Shown in pieces: positions 9,101 through 19,372 of a DNA stretch of 30,316 bases. The notes under the pieces were generated by a model, which had not been told where the DNA came from, made no database searches, and was given only the letters and a program-made list of their open reading frames with translations. The first letter of the stretch is position 1. Each line of letters opens with the position of its first letter. Source of the stretch: Chromera velia (lineage: Eukaryota > Sar > Chromeraceae); assembly GCA_018398765.1 (NCBI GenBank), contig JAHBMJ010000306.1:707-31022 (forward strand), given 5' to 3'. A program made the position numbers and the translations under genes.

Positions 9101-11626
9101 CTCTGAAGAAGTACTCAGGTTGCTTTTCCCTCATCTTCTACCGTCCACTCACTTTACAGAATGTTGAATAATTCCCTCCCGACCCCTCTTCCCCCTCTGT
9201 TGTCTGCCCCGTGGCTGGAGATTGTGAATGGCGTCCGCCTGCCTCCTCTCCCAACGGACGCACAACTGTCAAAGCCCCCCACCCTGCAGACAGGAAGAAA
9301 GGGGGAAAGCACGAGAGAAATGACACATGTAACGGAGTCAGATTTCAAGGGGGGGCAGAGGGTTTTGAGAGAGGAAGGATGCTTAGCAAAGACTCCAAAG
9401 GCAGAACTGGTTGCTCCACACTGAAATGGAAACCTCTGAACATCTCCGTATGTCATAGAGGTCTTGTTCCTCTTCACCCCCCTCGACTGCCCCTCCCTTC
9501 CTCCCTTCCCACCAGGTATTTGCAGAGCGTTGTGGAGTGCTCCTTCGGAGTCCCTCATTCTCAAAGGTCCGCCCTCTCTCTCTCCCTCAGTAGAGAAAGA
9601 GGAAGGAGAGGGCGAGAAAACGGCCAGGTTGACCACATGCGGAGGTCTGTGGGAGGGACGACCGAGTGCCTCTCCTGCAAAGCAACACAATGAAATGGAA
9701 TTTTGTGGCTGAATTGTTGCACTTTTTGTCATAAAATCACGCCCAGTACCGCCAATAAGGCAATGAGCGCACAGAAGTCAAAACAGCGTTGCGGAAAGCG
9801 ACAGAGGCGGGAGGGAGGGAGGGAGGGAGAGCACTATCTTGAAGCACAACGTTCCCCTTCCTTTCCTCAGCGTCTTGTCTGCATGTGGAAAAGGAAAAAT
9901 GGAGAGGACCCAACAAAGCCAGAACAGGACACACAGCTGTCCTCCCTCAGCTCTCTGTTCATGAAGAGAGAGAGAGAAGCATCATAGGAAGGTAGGTAGA
10001 CCTGACACACCACACACAAACATCCCCCCCTTCCCCTGGTCACTCACTACACTCGCTGACCTGCGTCCCATTCACTAGCCGCAGAAAGGAATTGAGACAT
10101 ATCAGCGGCATCCAGAACCTGATCAATCACAGGCAGGCAACGAAAGGGGAAGTGGGAGGAACAAGTGAACGAAAGAAAGAACATCCTCAGTGATAAATGT
10201 GGAACGCACGGTTCAATTCTTTTTGCTCTCTCCTATCCCGTCTGCCCTGCTTTCCTCAGCTTGGAGAGAGAGAAACAGGCAAAGAAAGAAGACTCGCGGA
10301 TATCCACAAATGACTACCTAAATTTAAACAGCATTCAAATTGTGGAAAAAGACAGCCCAACCTGACCACCCAAGTGCGCAACTGCATCCAACCCACACAC
10401 CCACTGATGACCCCCAGTCCCACCCAATCGACTTGCACTCCACACCTACCCTTGTGACTTTGTCGGAATCCCGCACAGGTGCATTCACCGACAGAGCACC
10501 GCTGGTCACAATCTAAAGAGGTGCATACAGCAGGAAGAGAAGAAGAGGGGGGCAGAAACTGTGTGGGCAAAAAAATTAAATGAGAGAGAGAGGAGCGGTG
10601 GCGAGTCAGCTGCGAACTCTGAGCGGACTTGACGGATTCATTCTGCCTCTCTTTCCCTCTCTGCACCAGGGGCAGCAAGGGACCTCTGGCACAGTCTCTT
10701 CTTTTCTTTCGAGAAGGGAAAGACATGCATGAACGAGACTACGCAGAAAGGGAAATCGCTTAACGAAAGAAGAGAAGAGAGAAAAAAAAAACAAAAGAAG
10801 CCAAGGTACTCACCTTTGACTGCAGGTGAAGATCGAACACGGCCGACAGTTGCACGAGCACATGATTCAGGAAAGGCGCCTGTACCTCCTCTCTGAAATC
10901 CACAAACTCCCTTCCTTCTCCGACAACCCAAAAGGACAGCTGTTGAGTTGGCGTCATCTCTGTTGGAGGTTGCTTTGCTTCTCTGTACCACACACGATGG
11001 AGTGCCGAAACAACACCCTGAAGGGACGAGGCGGTAAACCCCGTCTGGGGGACCACTAGTAACGCACTAATAGATGGATCGAAAGCCATCCAGGGCCTCT
11101 CAATCTCTCCAGTTCTATCCACATGAATGAACAAATAGTTAGCCGCAATCAACTCTGTTTCTCTTGTCGTACCTGACCCCCAAGTCTGTTCAGACCAGTC
11201 AGATATCATGTGGTACAAACGTATCAAATCTCCACCAGCCAGACCATCCGTGCTCGCACAAACTCTTTCCAGGGTTGAAATCGCTGACTGGTCCCTTGCA
11301 AACAAATTTCCCATTCCCGTCTCCGCAACGCGAACAAAAAAAGGATCCCCCGGATGGGGACCACTCGGCGATCCTACGGCCTCTTTCAGCCGCCTCACAG
11401 CCTTTTGATCCCCCCCCTCACAGAGTGCAACGGCGTGCAGGTCAAACGGTACGTTGGGTGAAGCCAGGAGACCCCTGACCAGTTGCTGCATATGCCAAAC
11501 GTCCAGGGAAGGGAAGCGCTCCCTCCTCACACTTGTCGTCACATTCCAAAAAACCAAAATCACAAAAGCCCAAAACACATAAGACCACAGTGCGAAGCGA
11601 CGCGACTTCTCACTGTCCTGGAACAT
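6147..11626 (-). CDS. PIGS: GPI transamidase subunit PIG-S
   Basis: PIG-S is part of the ER-membrane complex that attaches GPI anchors to proteins. Ten exons in transcript order: 11626-10814, 10512-10450, 10118-10061, 9674-9513, 9283-9153, 8845-8144, 7557-7288, 7032-6980, 6759-6697, 6315-6147; all junctions have GT-AG ends and phases agree, giving 827 residues (human about 555). Residues about 10-30 form the N-terminal membrane segment. Lumenal landmarks include FREEVQAPFLNHVL, DMSQFLSAASEW (the family's sHFIN-xEW-like site), HRPPHVVNLAVFSP, and FAGWEILCLLRL. Exon 9 is the C-terminal membrane helix (AAVYLPLLLPVLLPIF), preceded by HFSVEFK; exon 10 is a charged cytosolic tail. Lys-rich and Gly/Asp/Glu-rich insertions in exons 6 and 7 explain the extra length. 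Start at 11626 puts the helix near the N-terminus; a Met at 11764 would add 46 residues. It is divergent from the gene at 12318. Confidence 0.85.
6945..7061. repeat. Complementary CCCT/AGGG runs flanking PIG-S exon 8
   Basis: On the plus strand a CCCTCCCTCCCTCCCTCCCT run (about 6947-6969) and a GGGAGGGAGGGAG run (about 7048-7061) lie on the two sides of the 53-nt exon at 6980-7032. In the minus-strand transcript the upstream copy is the polypyrimidine tract of the acceptor and the downstream copy is AGGG-rich, so they can pair around the exon. Confidence 0.75.
7581..7921. repeat. 31-bp minisatellite, 11 copies
   Basis: Eleven head-to-tail 31-bp units beginning GGTTGTATGAAAGCAAGGAA and ending TCGAGTTTGAA, with only a few substitutions between units (for example at 7679, 7741, 7776 and 7866-7879). 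The array occupies 341 of the 586 nt of the PIG-S intron between exons 6 and 7. Because 31 is not a multiple of three, the array reads open in several frames and produces long false reading frames. Confidence 0.95.
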
Positions 11627-12317
11627 GGGTCCTCTTCTGAATGCTCCTTGATGGAGTTCAACTGGATTCGTCGAGTCCGACAGGGCCCCCCAGAAGGACA
11701 ACAGTACAGGGTCTAGGGAGTTGAAGAAAGTGAACCGGCTTCGTGAAGATGGCTGACTGCACATGCGATATCAGGCGATGCCAATGAATTAATTCATCGC
11801 ATGACGAACAGATGATGGACAGTCCATGAGAACAACGCAAAGCTGGAACAAGCTGGAACACTTGAAGATGCTGGAAGTATCCTGAAGGTTCCTCAAGATT
11901 TCCCGTCTCCTGCAATGTAGCTCGGACAGTTGACCCCGGCCGGAGCTACATGCATGCCGCTGGCCGCCGTGGCCGGACCCCATGCAATTATATAATATAT
12001 GCCCGCGGGCCGGTCTGCGCGGGTTCAGTCACAAGCACGAATTGACGCACGCCGCCCGTCTCTTGGCACCTCAATGAGCCGTCTCCTCATCAGCGAGAAG
12101 CATTGTCTCAACGTGTGACATCGTGTGTACTTTTCATTAATAACAACCGCATCCGATAACGTTTCTCTCGCTTTCCGACTTTCGAATTCTAAGCAGCTGC
12201 ATCTACACGCGCAAGCTTGTCAGGGCATCTGAAGGCAGTAAGTTGGGCAATTTTTGTGGTGGACCTGCCCTTTAGCCCCTCATCCATCTACCTACCTCTT
12301 TCTGGGTTGCTGGGGAC
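11627..12317. promoter_or_regulatory. Divergent promoter region (PIG-S / Ala-Lys-rich gene)
   Basis: This 691-bp gap separates two divergent start codons. It contains an inverted repeat TGTAGCTC (11916) with GAGCTACA (to 11950), a run of GGCC-containing palindromes (11938-11977), a TATA-like AT patch ATTATATAATATATG (11986-12000) and the GC-rich element at 12001-12026. Near 11840-11860 AGCTGGAACA is duplicated in tandem. Promoter function is inferred from position and composition. Confidence 0.5.
12001..12026. promoter_or_regulatory. GC-rich element shared by both divergent promoters, copy A
   Basis: Reads GCCCGCGGGCCGG then TCTGCGCGGGTTCA. A closely similar stretch, CCCGGGCCGG then GCCGCGCGGGTTCA, occurs at 22218-22242 in the other divergent promoter. 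It is about 375 nt from the PIG-S start and 290 nt from the plus-strand start. Confidence 0.5.
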
Positions 12318-13458
12318 ATGAAGGCTGCTGTGGCTTTGACGCTCTTGGGCGTGTGCGAATTTGGTGAGTCGGTCTCTGTCCAATCTGACAGAATCAGCCC
12401 TTTCGAGTGGCAGTTGTCCAATGGCGTATTTCCTTCCATGAATGCACTCAGCCTCTCAGCAGCTGTCCCGTAGACGCGCTGTGCAGTACTGGGAATGGAA
12501 ACACCCGCATTGCCCCTCAAGGTCTTCATGCCCAATCAGCTTCCTCCCTGTGTGTGGTCTTTTTTCTTCTGCGTGCAGAGCGCGCGTCTGCTTTCTTGCG
12601 AGGAGGTGCCTTGAGGCCTCGTGTCGAGCTGCGACGAGCAGCAGGGAGGGCGTCTTCGACGGAGCTTGCGGCTTCGTTCTCTAATTTTGTGAATGTTGAC
12701 AGCAGTGCGGCGACAGTCGGGGCAGAGTCCGTCAGGGGGGGACTCGAGGGACTTTCCGGAAAGGTTGGTCTCCCTGCCTGTCTGCCTCCCTGTCTGTCTC
12801 CCTGCCTGTCTGTCTGCCTGCCTGCCTGTCTCCCTGTCTCCCTGCCCTGTCTGTCTGCCTGCCTGCCTGCCTGCCTGTCTCCTTGTCTGTCTGTCTGGAA
12901 CCGAAAAAGCAAAGTAAAGAAAAGACGATATAGTCTGTCTGTCCGTCCGTCTGCCTGTCTGTCTGTCTGTCTGTGTATGATGCTGGTGGATGTTTGTGAG
13001 TGAGTGAATCGAAGTAACGATAAACAGACCATGTGGTCCGTCTGTATGGATGACTCTGTTCGGCTATGTATGTGATTTTCGAGTTCGTAGGTTCCTGTAG
13101 GCTCTGGAGTGGAGCTCTTCTCTTCGTGCATCTGTTAGTGTGCAAACGAATGGGTTTCCTTGCTGTTGTGTTGATCAATTCTTTGCACGACCAGGCGACC
13201 CCCCGTCCGTTTATCTGCCTGCCTGATGAAACGTGTTCCTCCAGCAAGAGCAGGAATTAAAGGCTGTCTACTGCCGGTATTCTTCCTTTGTTTTCGTCCT
13301 CTGAGCGTCGCCTCTTTTTCATTCCTTAATGCGTCTGCTTGGGGACTCCGGCCTCCCTTTTGCCCGTTTATGTTTATGCTCATTTGCTTTGTTGTTATGC
13401 ATTAATTGCTGCTATGCCTGCATCTCAATCCGTCGTCTCATATTCACAAACCCCATGG

Positions 13459-13512
<54 letters not shown>

Positions 13513-14153
13513 GTGTGTGTGTAAGTGTGTGTGTAAGTGTGTGTGTGTGTGTGTTGCTCCGTCCCGTGCAGCAACTACTTCGGGACTTTGATTTCACCGG
13601 CCCCGTCGCTTCTTCCTTTGATGACTCCCTCTTTCTCAGCGTTGCCCCCGTGAAGCAGGGAGACACCACGCGTGTTGTCAAGACCGGATGGTTCGGAAAG
13701 GAACCTACATACCCGGCCTCAACAGTACCCCAGGCAGTCGCAGTAAAGCCCAAAGCACCTGCGCCCACTGCAGCCCCCGCCCCCGCACCGACTGCTGCCC
13801 CCGCCGCCCCTGCAGTAGACAAGGCAGCAGAGCAAAAGGCGGCAGCAGAAAAGGCAGCTGCTGAGAAGGCAGCTGCTGACAAAGCTGCAGCCGAGAAGGC
13901 AGCTGCGGACAAGGCAGCTGCAGACAAGGCAGCCGCGGATAAGGCAGCAGAGAAGGCGGCTGCTGATAAGGCTGCGACCGACAAGGCAGCCGCTGATAAG
14001 GCCGCGGCAGACCAAGCAGCGGCCCAGAAGGCCGTAGCTGAGGAGAAGGCGGCCGCTGAAAAGAAGGCAGCGGAGGAGAAGGCAGCCGCAGAGAAGAAGG
14101 CCGCAGAGGAGTCGAAATCGAAGGAGACTGTGTCAAAGCCCAAGAAAGAGTGA
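12318..14153 (+). CDS. Plastid-targeted or secreted Ala/Lys-rich repeat protein
   Basis: Three exons, 12318-12363, 12579-12763 and 13572-14153, join in phases 1 and 0 to give 270 residues. The N-terminus is a short hydrophobic signal (MKAAVALTLLGV), followed by ERASAFLRGG and an Arg/Ala/Ser stretch. This fits a bipartite leader, with ASAF at the expected cleavage site, for a secondary plastid. The middle (from about residue 78, QLLRDFDFTGPV, to about 128) is an ordinary soluble segment of unknown family. A Pro/Ala linker follows (about 130-158). Then about 100 residues are built from AADKAAAEK-type repeats, expected to form a single long charged helix, and the tail is Lys/Glu-rich. The helix could be a spacer or nucleic-acid-binding; nothing decides this. 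Both introns are full of simple repeats. The exon model is good; location is inferred; function is unknown. Confidence 0.7.
12770..12893. repeat. CTGC/CTGT microsatellite in intron
   Basis: Run of CTGCCTGTCTGT units with interspersed CTCCCTG, directly after the donor at 12764. Both strands are open for long stretches because the tetranucleotide lacks stops, which creates false reading frames. Confidence 0.9.
12901..12942 (-). repeat. Inverted copy of GACA-associated spacer repeat
   Basis: Read on the minus strand this is CAGACAGACTATATCGTCTT followed by TTCTTTACTTTGC and TTTTTCGG. It closely matches the plus strand at 19590-19632, which begins with the same 20 bases and continues TTCTTCACTTCACC and TTTTCCG. 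A weaker copy is at 20630-20670. The match reaches well beyond the simple repeat. Confidence 0.75.
13462..13554. repeat. GT dinucleotide microsatellite
   Basis: About 48 nt of uninterrupted GT followed by GTGTGTAAGTGTGTGT blocks, ending 17 nt before the acceptor of the last exon of the Ala/Lys-rich gene (13571). It occupies the place where a polypyrimidine tract would be expected. Confidence 0.95.
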
Positions 14154-15992
14154 GTCAGAGAGAACTTCCTTTCCATGCAGAAAATACAGGGAGATTTTCT
14201 CCCTTTCAACTGTCTTTCCGACTACCTTGTATCTGTTTTGCTCAGAAGAGGATTACAGACCTCGCAGGTTGAAACAGAATTTCCCGCAGTAGAAAGAAAG
14301 TAAGACTGCAGCATCACAAAACGTTGGTGGAAAGGATGAAATATGGAACACTGCAAGAAGGAACTGATGCACCTCTGCTGCTCTTTTTCTGTGGTGCTCA
14401 CTGACGTTCAGATCTGGTGTTTTTCTTCGCTTTCCATGCAGAGGTCCGGTCTGACACTCACACGGCTCTTTTTCATCTCAGCGTGCATTCAAATATGAGC
14501 GTATCTTGACACCTGTGTGGCGTGTACACGTATGTATGTGTGTGTGAGAGTGTGTGCAGGAAGAAGAAGTGGGAGTACAAAAAGTAAACCAGATCAGCCG
14601 GAGTCGTAGGAGAGATCCCCTAGCAGGCGGACAGAAGAGAAGAGATGACTGGATGCATGGTTTGGCGGAGGCACCAACCAAAGAGAGAGAATCAGAGTGT
14701 GCGTGCGTCACGGCCTGAAGACGCATTCGGAAAATGTGACACAAACAAGAAGGGGGGGGGGGCAGAAGGAGACAGACCGGAGACTGACAGATAGAGATAC
14801 AGATCGTATTGAGGAGCAGAAAGAAGAAAGACGTGATTTGTCTCTTCGCCATTCAGTAAGCACGTGGAGGGGAGGAAGGGAATGTCTCTGACATGACAGC
14901 GTTGCGGGGTGAGACAAATAAAAAGAATCCGTTTAATTATTTGACACGGTGGCCACTTGTGTATCTATCGTGCGGGTCTGGCGGGGAAACGAGGCAGTGC
15001 CATTTTGGGCTGGGCGTCGATCGGGTGAAACAGTCGGAAGACCAGGAAGAGAAGTACAGCTTCGACTGGGTGCAGACAGATCTAAGACAGACAGGCAGAG
15101 ACAGATATAGTAGAACAGAGAGAAACACGTGGACGTTGAGTTCGGTCTTTTTCTTCTTTTTCTTTCAGCATTACCAAAGATTCATCTCTCTGTTTTTGTT
15201 CAGCCTTGTTGCTTCCGCCTCCCATCTAGGCACTTGCCCGCCTGTTGTCACACTCCTCCATGCACATGCAGTCGGTTAGTAGTCAGACTGTCCTGGGCAT
15301 GAATGTATTTCTGCAAACGGCAGCATCCCATCTTGCTCGTCTCTTGCACAACGGTGCAGACGGCATTTGGAAGATCGAACGAAAAACAGAAAGAAAGAAA
15401 GAAAGCCACAGCAATCAGTGAGTCTTGTCTGTGATGGCCCTCCCCTCTGATCGACTTACGTACTTCCACGCTTGCATGAAGAACCGCTCCTCGCGCTATT
15501 CTATGCCTTCCTAGCTCCTGCTGTCAGCCCCTTCTATCAGCTCGTTGAAATTAACGTATACTGCAGGGAGGACGTCGTGGCCATGTCTGCATGAGCACTT
15601 GATCGATCACGCAGCCATCGTGATGCATCCCGAATATTCAGAATGCATTCCGCCAACGAACACAATATCACTCCATCTTTCCTGAACGTCATCGTCAAGA
15701 TTCTTTTGACTTCACCGTCGGATCAGTCGGCTGCATGTATCAGATTCTAGGCATGTATGAGCAAGTTCAGAGCAGCTCTAGGAGCAAGTACAATTCTAGC
15801 TATAATTGTTTACCCCAATGATCCCATATCCGTGAACTACATGCACATAATGTGCCTCACATGCATACAAAGCATCGATTGATTGGCAAGCTGGTGACGA
15901 TCGAGGCTGCCGGTCTTCCTCAGTACGTGCGTGGTTTACGATAGCTTGTAGGTTGCAATTGCTAATTCATTTTTCAATTCTTTTTAATAAGA
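14154..15992. other. Intergenic region, no supported gene
   Basis: Begins as the 3' flank of the Ala/Lys-rich gene. It contains a GTGTATGTATGTGTGTG patch near 14530, a poly-G run at 14752-14762 and GACAGACAGGCAGAGACAG patches near 15080-15120. Reading frames here are short or low-complexity and have no recognisable domain. From about 15,480 the sequence becomes plain unique DNA with no coding signal. Confidence 0.4.
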
Positions 15993-16016
15993 TTAGGAAT
16001 TTAGGATTAGGATTTA
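15993..16016 (+). repeat. TTAGGAT-rich short repeat, left copy
   Basis: Contains TTTAGGATTAGGATTTATG and continues TT. The exact reverse complement of TTAGGATTAGGATTTATGTT occurs at 18333-18352, so the two form an inverted pair about 2.3 kb apart. The sequence resembles degenerate telomere-type repeats but is only two to three units long. Confidence 0.6.
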
Positions 16017-16760
16017 TGTTTCATGCAGGCTTATCCCAAGCTAGGTCCCGAGGTCCACTCAGACTCCACTGCCGGGCGACGGCTGGCAGTTTATCATCTT
16101 TAAAACATTGATTCGTAAGATGAAGACATAAAAAAATTTCTTAATTTTTAAATTAATTAATTCTAAAATTACTAGTAAAATTAATTATACATGATGGATT
16201 GTGATTGAGGGATTATTCTATCAGTGTACATTTTTTTTTCAATTAATTCTTTCCGCGTTTGTACGTTTAGATCGACACACCAGCCTGCAGGAGGGAGTTT
16301 CTAAAATATATATCCTATCCCATCACGGACTTATTTTATTGTGACGGTGTAAGGACATCGAGGCTTAGCAGTAGACCGCGAGGCACCCCGGAATATAAAT
16401 CCTATCCGATTCTATCCTATATATATCTGAAGAAAAAACTAGAGAAAAAAAGAGAACTATAAGAGAAAGAACGACTCAAAGAGGCCATAGCGGGCCATAG
16501 AGGGCATAAAAAGAAGGTTTTATTCGTACTTACATTAGTACCACTAGTAGTACCGTCTTAAGAGACAGTCTCAGACAGATCTAAAAACAAATAGACACAG
16601 AACTGATATAAAAGCGCGGAAAATGGGAATAATACGGCCGTACCCGTGACTCTGTACGCTTGGGAGTAGATGCCAGCCCTCCAGGTTTCCTCCTTCCTTC
16701 AATGTCAACCAGACAACAATCAACCAGACAAGCCGCACTCATGGCCGCAGCCAGTTTTTG

Positions 16761-16853
16761 CTAGGCTCTCCATACTAAATAAAAAACTAAAAAAATTAAT
16801 TCAAGTTTTAACCCAATTTTATTTATTTATTTTTTTATGTATGGGGAGCCTAG
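16761..16853. repeat. Inverted repeat with AT-rich loop
   Basis: CTAGGCTCTCCATAC (16761-16775) pairs with GTATGGGGAGCCTAG (16839-16853) with one G-T or mismatch position, and A/T runs extend the pairing inward. It could be a short hairpin element. A reading frame starting at 16837 overlaps it but shows no known domain. Confidence 0.55.
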
Positions 16854-17519
16854 AGTTTTTGAGAAGGCAGTGCTGTGCCAGTATAGAAAAAAAAAATCGG
16901 AGGAGACGGTAAAAATCTGGGGGCATGACTTGATGGGGGTTTTAATTTCCACCTGGGTCAGGACGGCAAGTCACAGGTATGCACACGCCATGGAGCACTT
17001 GAGGACGGCTGTGATGGCGTCAGCTTCCCAGTATATGAACACCGGTCGGGGAAAAGCAAAGAAAATAAAGAAAAAGAGAAAAAGAGAGAGATGAGATAGA
17101 AGAAGGCGGGTAGCTTGGCTTCCCCCGGCCATCTTTTAATCCTACAGACCAGCGTTTAAAGCCGACCTTTTCTCATAGTTCAGAGCAAGCCCCTTTTAAG
17201 CCGCTGGGGGTCATTTATCATGTTTTTGCGTGTGCTGTCTCCTTTGAAGGAGGGTTGCTGAGCTTGTCTTTTGCCAAACGTTGGAAGCCTCGAAGGCTAG
17301 GCCAATAGTCTAGGTAGACACTCTGTCTTTCACTCGCAAATCAAGTATAACTTAATATTATCCCCACCGTAATTCAACTGTATCTATGTTTGTAGGCAGT
17401 AGCAATGGTTTTGAAGTTTGAAGTGTAAGGCAAGAAATTCATGTGTCGTGATGAGATGTGTCATTGTATGTATGCGTGTATGGTGTGGAGTAATGTCCAT
17501 GAATATATGGTGGAAGGCG

Positions 17520-18000
17520 GACGTCCCTCTGTGTATCTCGGGAAAAAACGTTCTTGGTGACTCTGAAAAGTATGAAAGAAAAGAGAAGTGAACTCTCGAT
17601 TTCCCTTTCCTTTTTCTTCTCTGTTTGAAAGTTTCTTTTCTGCAACTCCCTCTGTCATCTCACCCTTTTTGAGTTAGATAGAACAACAAGAAGCAACCCA
17701 TAAGAAGAGAGAGGGTTTTTCATTCCCCTTTGTACGTCTCGGGAAAAGAACGTTCTTGCTTACTCAGAAAAGTGTGAAAGAAAACAGAAGAGTACTTCTC
17801 TCTTTTTCTCACTTAGTCTCAATTCTTTGTTCTTTTTGTTTCTTGCTGAGTCTGGTTGAAGTTTCCTTTCTTGTCACTTTCTCTGTTACTTTATCTTTCT
17901 GAGTCAAACAGAACGATAAGAAGCAACCCATAAGAAGAGAGAGGGCTTTACCGTTCCCCTTTATGCGTCTCAGGAAAAGAAACGTTCTTGGTTACTCTAA
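17520..18000. repeat. Diverged long tandem repeat (about 200-230 bp unit)
   Basis: The sequences CTCGGGAAAA..ACGTTCTTG occur at about 17537, 17738 and 17970, and GAAGCAACCCATAAGAAGAG occurs at about 17690 and 17920. Each is followed by a similar series: ACTC(T/A)GAAAAGT, then TGAAAGAAAA, then a T/C-rich tract. About 2.5 copies are present. No coding function is seen. Confidence 0.75.
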
Positions 18001-18330
18001 AAAGTCTGAAATAAACGTGTTCTCTCTCTCACCTGGTTTTAATCTCTTCTCTCTATTTTTTCTCTCCCTTTCTCTCTTGCGTTTCAGCACTAAAAGTCAT
18101 TTCGCTTTTGGAAGCCTTTTGCCCCTCTATCAGATGACCTCAGATTGGAACCAGAAAGTCATTCAGATAAAGGAAAAATCATGCCGTATATGCTTTTTCT
18201 TTAATTGTAAACCGTTTGCGGCACAGGCTAGACCTGTGCGGACCGGTCAAGGAGGTCTGATGCGTCTAGACGCTTTCCTTGGAAGCTGCACGTCGGACAT
18301 TCGGCATTGGGGTGGGAGGCCAATCCTCAG

Positions 18331-18355
18331 AACATAAATCCTAATCCTAATCCTA
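18331..18355 (-). repeat. TTAGGAT-rich short repeat, right copy (inverted)
   Basis: Plus strand reads ATAAATCCTAATCCTAATCC, the inverted partner of 15993-16016. Related TAATCCTGTAATCCTATAATCC follows at about 18397-18418. Confidence 0.6.
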
Positions 18356-18429
18356 ACTGGCACGCAGGTCTAGGGCTCCGGCCCTGAACACAATGTAATC
18401 CTGTAATCCTATAATCCAACGATGGCGTA

Positions 18430-18452
18430 TGATGATGATGATGATGATGATG
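18430..18452. repeat. GAT trinucleotide microsatellite
   Basis: Seven uninterrupted GAT units plus a partial. Non-coding context. Confidence 0.9.
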
Positions 18453-18815
18453 AACTAGGGAATAACGGTGAAACAAGGCTTTAAGAAGCAGACAAACAAT
18501 ATTTCGACCCTTATTTCTTTCTTTTCATGAACAGGCAAAAAGAAGAAGACTAGGAAGAAGAACTAGAAGAAGAACAAACGAAAGAATTTACGAAAGAAAG
18601 AAAAAGACTGATCGATCGAATATAGAACTTAGCGTGTGGCAATCTAGCGAGGGGTGTTGTTTTGTTGCGTAGATGGATGGAAGGTTAAGAGTGAGGCGGA
18701 CGTGCTAGGAACAGATCTTAAATGCAGTTTCCCCCCAAGAAAAAGACAGTCTACGTGTTTCTTCCTTTCTCGACAGACAGGGAGACAGATCCACAACCAG
18801 AGAGAGAGAGGGGGG

Positions 18816-19000
18816 NNNNNNNNNNNNNNNNNNNNNNNNNNNNNNNNNNNNNNNNNNNNNNNNNNNNNNNNNNNNNNNNNNNNNNNNNNNNNNNNNNNNN
18901 NNNNNNNNNNNNNNNNNNNNNNNNNNNNNNNNNNNNNNNNNNNNNNNNNNNNNNNNNNNNNNNNNNNNNNNNNNNNNNNNNNNNNNNNNNNNNNNNNNNN
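18816..19000. other. Assembly gap (185 N)
   Basis: Undetermined bases. The left flank ends GAGAGAGAGGGGGG and the right flank begins GGGGAGGAGAAAGACAGACA, so the gap lies in low-complexity purine-rich DNA. Reading frames shown across it are meaningless. Confidence 1.
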
Positions 19001-19007
19001 GGGGAGG

Positions 19008-19332
19008 AGAAAGACAGACAGACAGACACACAGACTCCCTGTTGTTTCCTCTTCTGTCTTTCTTTCTCTCCACTCATGAATTGTCAAATCGGACAGACAG
19101 AAGCCAGGGATGCATCGCACTGACAGACAGACAGACAGAGGGACAGAAAGAAAGAAAGAAAGAACCAACGAACGAACGAAAACACGGACGAACGAACGAA
19201 CAAACGCAAGAAAAGAAAAGAAAAGAAAGAAAGAAAGAAAGGAAGAAAGAAAGAAAGAAAGAAAGAAAGGAAAGAAGGAAGGAAGAAAGGAAGGAAGAAA
19301 GAACGAAAGAGGGAAAAAGAGAGGGAAAGGAA

Positions 19333-19372
<40 letters not shown>

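Noticed and set aside
8999-9120. Possible extra PIG-S exon in the intron between exons 5 and 6
   Set aside because: Phase 0 of exon 5's donor joins directly to exon 6 at 8845 with continuous homology, and no additional conserved segment is needed.
13412-14209. 265-codon minus-strand frame rich in Ala and Ser
   Set aside because: It is the antisense shadow of the Ala/Lys repeat gene plus the translated GT microsatellite.
15540-15730. Minus-strand open stretch of about 60 codons
   Set aside because: No start, no splice partner and no recognisable domain; length is within chance expectation.
16837-17094. 85-codon plus-strand frame (GVLISTWVRTASHRYAHAM)
   Set aside because: Overlaps an inverted repeat and ends in a Lys/Arg run from an A-rich tract. 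No family recognised; might be an old mobile-element remnant but cannot be supported.
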